Position numbers and translations under genes: made by a program
From: Phycisphaerales bacterium
GTDB taxonomy: Bacteria; Planctomycetota; Phycisphaerae; UBA1845; Fen-1342
Direction: 5' to 3'
Assembly: GCA_016710275.1 (NCBI GenBank)
Contig: JADJXS010000001.1
Location: forward strand, 1,488,001 to 1,552,000
Length of the DNA stretch: 64,000 nt
Part shown: positions 61,556-64,000 of the stretch, one piece after another
Position numbering within the stretch: the stretch's first letter is position 1
How the letters are laid out: each line of letters opens with the position of its first letter
The notes under the pieces: generated by a model
What the model saw: only the letters and a program-made list of their open reading frames with translations
What the model was told of the DNA's origin: nothing
Databases searched by the model: none

Positions 61556-62551
61556 ATGCGCGGCGCCACTCAATACGCCCGTCGAATCAAGCAGTTGCTC
61601 CGCACGCTGCGGGCCAAGTACGGCAAGGCGCAGCGGCCGACCGTGGGCGACCCCGTCACGCAACTGATTCTGGGCATCCTCACACGTGACGCGCTCGAAG
61701 CGCGGGCGAAGGAAGCACTCGAGCGGCTGCGGGAGATGGTCGTCGATTACAACGAGCTGCGCGTCGTATCGCCGCTGGAGTTGTGCGAGGCGCTGGGCGA
61801 CTTTCCCGACGCGCGCCGCAAGAGCGAGGACATCTCGCGCGCCCTGAACCGCATCTTCGCGATCGAGCACATCGTCTCGCTGGACGGGCTTCCCGAAAAG
61901 TCGCTGCGGGACGGGCGCGCCTATCTGGATCGCATCGAGGGCCTGGAGCCATACTCGCGGGCGCGGGTGCGGTTGCTGGGACTGGGGCAGCTCGCCGTCC
62001 CGCTGGATGAGGCGATGCTCGCATTCGTCCGCCGCGAGCGGATGGTCGATCCCGCCGCCGATCATGACGAAATCCAGGCGTTTCTGGAGCGCCAGTTTGA
62101 CATCGGCGAAGCGATGGAATTCTTCGTACTGCTCCGAAAGCACGCCTGGCACGAGATGTCATCGACCGTGCGCAAGGGCAAGGCCGAGAAGATTCGCAGC
62201 GTCCCGCCGGATCGAACCTCGCGAAACATGCTGCAGCTCATCACGCCCGGCTCGTTGAAGCAGGCCGAGGCCCTTGCGGAACCACCGAGCGAGCCGGCAC
62301 CGGCCAGGCCTGCAGCGCGCAGCCGATCGGCGGCCGCCAAGGCGGCGCCCAAACCCGAGGGGCCGCCCGCAGGCAAGCGGCCGTCGCGCGCTGCGCCGGC
62401 TCCCCAGACCGCTGCCGCCACCGCCGCCACCGCGACAACGCCGCCGCCGGCGGCTGCACCGGCCACCAAGTCATCGGCCAAGCGAGCGGCCCCGCGCCCG
62501 AAGCGCGCGACGCGTTCGGCCGCCCGGCCGCCGCGGTCGCGCACCCGGTAA
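61556..62551 (+). CDS. Endonuclease III-like HhH-GPD protein with a histone-H1-like basic tail
   Basis: 331 residues from ATG 61556 (GGAGG about 12 nt upstream). The first two thirds follow the HhH-GPD helical layout: DPVTQLILGILTRDALEARAKEALERL, VSPLELCEALGDFPDARRKSEDISRAL, GLPEKSLRDGRAYLDRIEGL, YSRARVRLLGLGQLAVPLDEAMLAF. The catalytic Lys and the Cys iron-sulfur site of true endonuclease III are not evident, so glycosylase activity is doubtful. From about residue 245 the tail is Lys/Arg/Ala/Pro-rich (AAAKAAPKPEGPPAGKRPSR, KSSAKRAAPRPKRATRSAA), like histone H1 or AlgP, and should bind DNA non-specifically. Fused after rbfA. Confidence 0.8.
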   Translation: MRGATQYARRIKQLLRTLRAKYGKAQRPTVGDPVTQLILGILTRDALEARAKEALERLREMVVDYNELRVVSPLELCEALGDFPDARRKSEDISRALNRIFAIEHIVSLDGLPEKSLRDGRAYLDRIEGLEPYSRARVRLLGLGQLAVPLDEAMLAFVRRERMVDPAADHDEIQAFLERQFDIGEAMEFFVLLRKHAWHEMSSTVRKGKAEKIRSVPPDRTSRNMLQLITPGSLKQAEALAEPPSEPAPARPAARSRSAAAKAAPKPEGPPAGKRPSRAAPAPQTAAATAATATTPPPAAAPATKSSAKRAAPRPKRATRSAARPPRSRTR

Positions 62552-62656
62552 GCCGGCGCCGGGTTGGTGAGTTCGGCCGGCCGGGGCAGTGGCCCCCCTC
62601 GGGCATCATTGGCCCGACGGCTTGCCGGACTGCGGCCGGCGGCGAACAATGCCCTC

Positions 62657-64000
62657 ATGTGCCGACACGCGGATCTGCGAATGCCCACGTTTCCCCTCAA
62701 GACCGGCCTTCCGCTGACGCCTGCCCGGACGCTCTACGTTCATGGTTCCGACGGGCGGCCGCGCGGCGCTGCGCGGTTGCGAGCGGTTGCAGCAACAAGT
62801 CTGCTGGCCATCCTGCTCGGCGTCTGCTCCGCGGCCGGCGCTCATCCTGCCGACGGTCCGCGCGCGACCGACGCCGAGGCGCTGGCGCGCGTCCCGTTGT
62901 CGGCGATTGCGGGAGCAGCGGAGGCGCCGCCGACTGCGGAGCCGCCTTGGTCGCCCGAGGCGGCTGAGCGCATCCGGCAGCTCGTCGAGGGTGCGGAGCG
63001 TGCGATCGGGCACAGCGTGCATCCGGCGGTGCGTGAGCCGTCCGGGAATTTCATGATGGACCCAGCGGATTCCGTCATCAGCGCCGTCGAAGCGTTGTCG
63101 CGGGCGGCGGCGATTGACGAATTGCGATCGGGGGCGGTGCTGTTCTGGCTGGCGCAGGGTCAGGCGCGGCTGGGTCGCGACGCAGAGGCGCTGCAGACGG
63201 CGCAGCAAGCGCTGGAGTATCGCCCGCGCGACGCGGACACGCGCTTTCTGCTCGGGGTGCTCAAGGCCCGTACGGGGGATCTTGACGGCGCCATCTTTGA
63301 GCTGCGGACGACCACGCTGGTGGGGGATGAGAATCTCAATAATGCCCGCGTCACAGCGGCGTGGTTTCTGCTCGGCTCCGTGCTGGAGCAGTCCGGTCGC
63401 CTGACGGCCGCCGAGGAGGCCTATGCCGAGTTCGACGACCTGATTGTGGACGGGGCGCCGGAGCATCAGCGCGACCCCAACGTCGCCGCCATCCTGCAGG
63501 AGCACCCGCTGGGGGCGCTCGAAGCGAGGCAGGGGCTGCTGCACCGGCTTGATCGGCCGGAGCAGGCGCTGCGCGTGATCGAAGCGGCCGCCGCGCGCCG
63601 GCCGGATGATCCGCGCCTGCTGCGGCTGGTCCTGCGTGCCCGGATGGACGCCGGCCGCGCCGATGCCGCACTGGCCGCCATCCGCGCGCGAGTAGGGGAC
63701 TCGGACGATCCGACGATGCAGGGGCTGCTGGGCCTGGCGGTTGAAGCGGCGGCGCGTGCGAATGAGCTTGGCCCCTGGATCGCGCAGTTGGAGCGCGACG
63801 TTGCTGGGGGCCGCCGGATTGCGGCCGCCGCGGCGCTTGCGGCGCGTCTGGAATCGCTGGATCGGCCGGCCGAGGCCCTGCCTTTGCGACGGGCCTTGGC
63901 GAGCGCTGCGCCGCAGGATGCGGAAGCGGCGTGGGCGCTGGCGACCTGTCAACGACAGACCGGGGATCTGCGCGGCGCGCTCGACTCGTTGATCGCGGCG
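62657..64000 (+). CDS. Exported or membrane-anchored TPR-repeat protein, 3' end outside window
   Basis: The frame is open from ATG 62657 to the right edge (448 codons) without a stop; other in-frame ATGs (62681) could be the start. A hydrophobic segment (LRAVAATSLLAILLGVCSAAGA, residues about 45-66) suggests an export signal or anchor. From about residue 155 helical repeats of the TPR type follow: SGAVLFWLAQGQARLGRDAE, RDADTRFLLGVLKARTGDLD, RVTAAWFLLGSVLEQSGRLT, RPDDPRLLRLVLRARMDAGR. They likely form a protein-binding superhelix outside the cytoplasm. Function unknown. The strong antiparallel open frame here is a shadow. Confidence 0.82.
   Translation, partial: MCRHADLRMPTFPLKTGLPLTPARTLYVHGSDGRPRGAARLRAVAATSLLAILLGVCSAAGAHPADGPRATDAEALARVPLSAIAGAAEAPPTAEPPWSPEAAERIRQLVEGAERAIGHSVHPAVREPSGNFMMDPADSVISAVEALSRAAAIDELRSGAVLFWLAQGQARLGRDAEALQTAQQALEYRPRDADTRFLLGVLKARTGDLDGAIFELRTTTLVGDENLNNARVTAAWFLLGSVLEQSGRLTAAEEAYAEFDDLIVDGAPEHQRDPNVAAILQEHPLGALEARQGLLHRLDRPEQALRVIEAAAARRPDDPRLLRLVLRARMDAGRADAALAAIRARVGDSDDPTMQGLLGLAVEAAARANELGPWIAQLERDVAGGRRIAAAAALAARLESLDRPAEALPLRRALASAAPQDAEAAWALATCQRQTGDLRGALDSLIAA

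Noticed and set aside
62606..63952. A 448-codon open frame on the minus strand at the right edge
   Set aside because: The plus strand carries a TPR protein open to the edge with typical helical repeats; the minus frame has no domain and is rich in Arg/Gln.

Overview
The window is high-GC bacterial DNA whose gene content points to a planctomycete, probably of the Phycisphaerae or a related class. The evidence is: three exported proteins ending in paired dockerin-like calcium repeats of the form NNFDIDPFV, prepilin-type N-terminal proteins with large globular domains, long exported hypothetical proteins, and single housekeeping genes scattered between them. This assignment is an inference from protein style; no 16S gene is present.

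Layout. 1-8.3 kb: end of an M28 peptidase, a prepilin-like protein, a dGTPase-like HD hydrolase, thiS-thiG, proC, moaC and a frame-broken PLP enzyme that is 4-nt coupled to moaC. 8.5-16 kb: a branched-chain amino-acid-type ABC permease set (binding protein, LivH, LivM, no ATPase genes), a DUF502 membrane protein and planctomycete-type hypotheticals. 15.9-24.7 kb: pyrR-pyrB-HEAT protein, metF, trpA, a methyltransferase, uppP, pgpA-pgsA, rpmB, gatC and a small beta-carbonic-anhydrase-like protein. 24.8-30.4 kb: short tandem repeats, a decayed IS110-family element, REP-like hairpins and two dockerin-like exported proteins. 30.4-42.2 kb: hutU, argF (one-base frameshift), a second prepilin-like protein, a class V aminotransferase, a UDP-sugar dehydrogenase, tRNA-Lys(TTT), an exported cyclophilin-FKBP fusion, gmhA, nuoA-nuoB and a lipoprotein. 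42.36-42.71 kb: a complete tmRNA gene with the tag ANNGYRLAA. 42.9-50.5 kb: a DUF89 protein, then an array of three RHS tip modules, each followed by a coupled small membrane protein, with an IS630-type element inserted. 51-64 kb: small lipoprotein, a 1165-residue exported dockerin-like protein, REP-like hairpins, a SPOR-like lipoprotein, a GT4 glycosyltransferase, the translation cluster infB-DUF503-rbfA, an endonuclease-III-like protein with a histone-H1-like tail, and a TPR protein that runs off the right edge.

The most unusual region is 44.15-50.5 kb. It looks like a bank of orphan RHS C-terminal cassettes of a polymorphic toxin system: a repeated RHS segment (520 bp, gapless between modules 1 and 2), a DPLGL-type core/tip junction, a different C-terminal domain each time (the first with a lipase-like Ser/Asp/His set), and an overlapping or abutting candidate immunity membrane protein. 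No full-length RHS parent gene lies in the window. Several genes (argF, the PLP enzyme, one exported protein, both transposases) are broken by single-base frame changes; some may be sequence errors.
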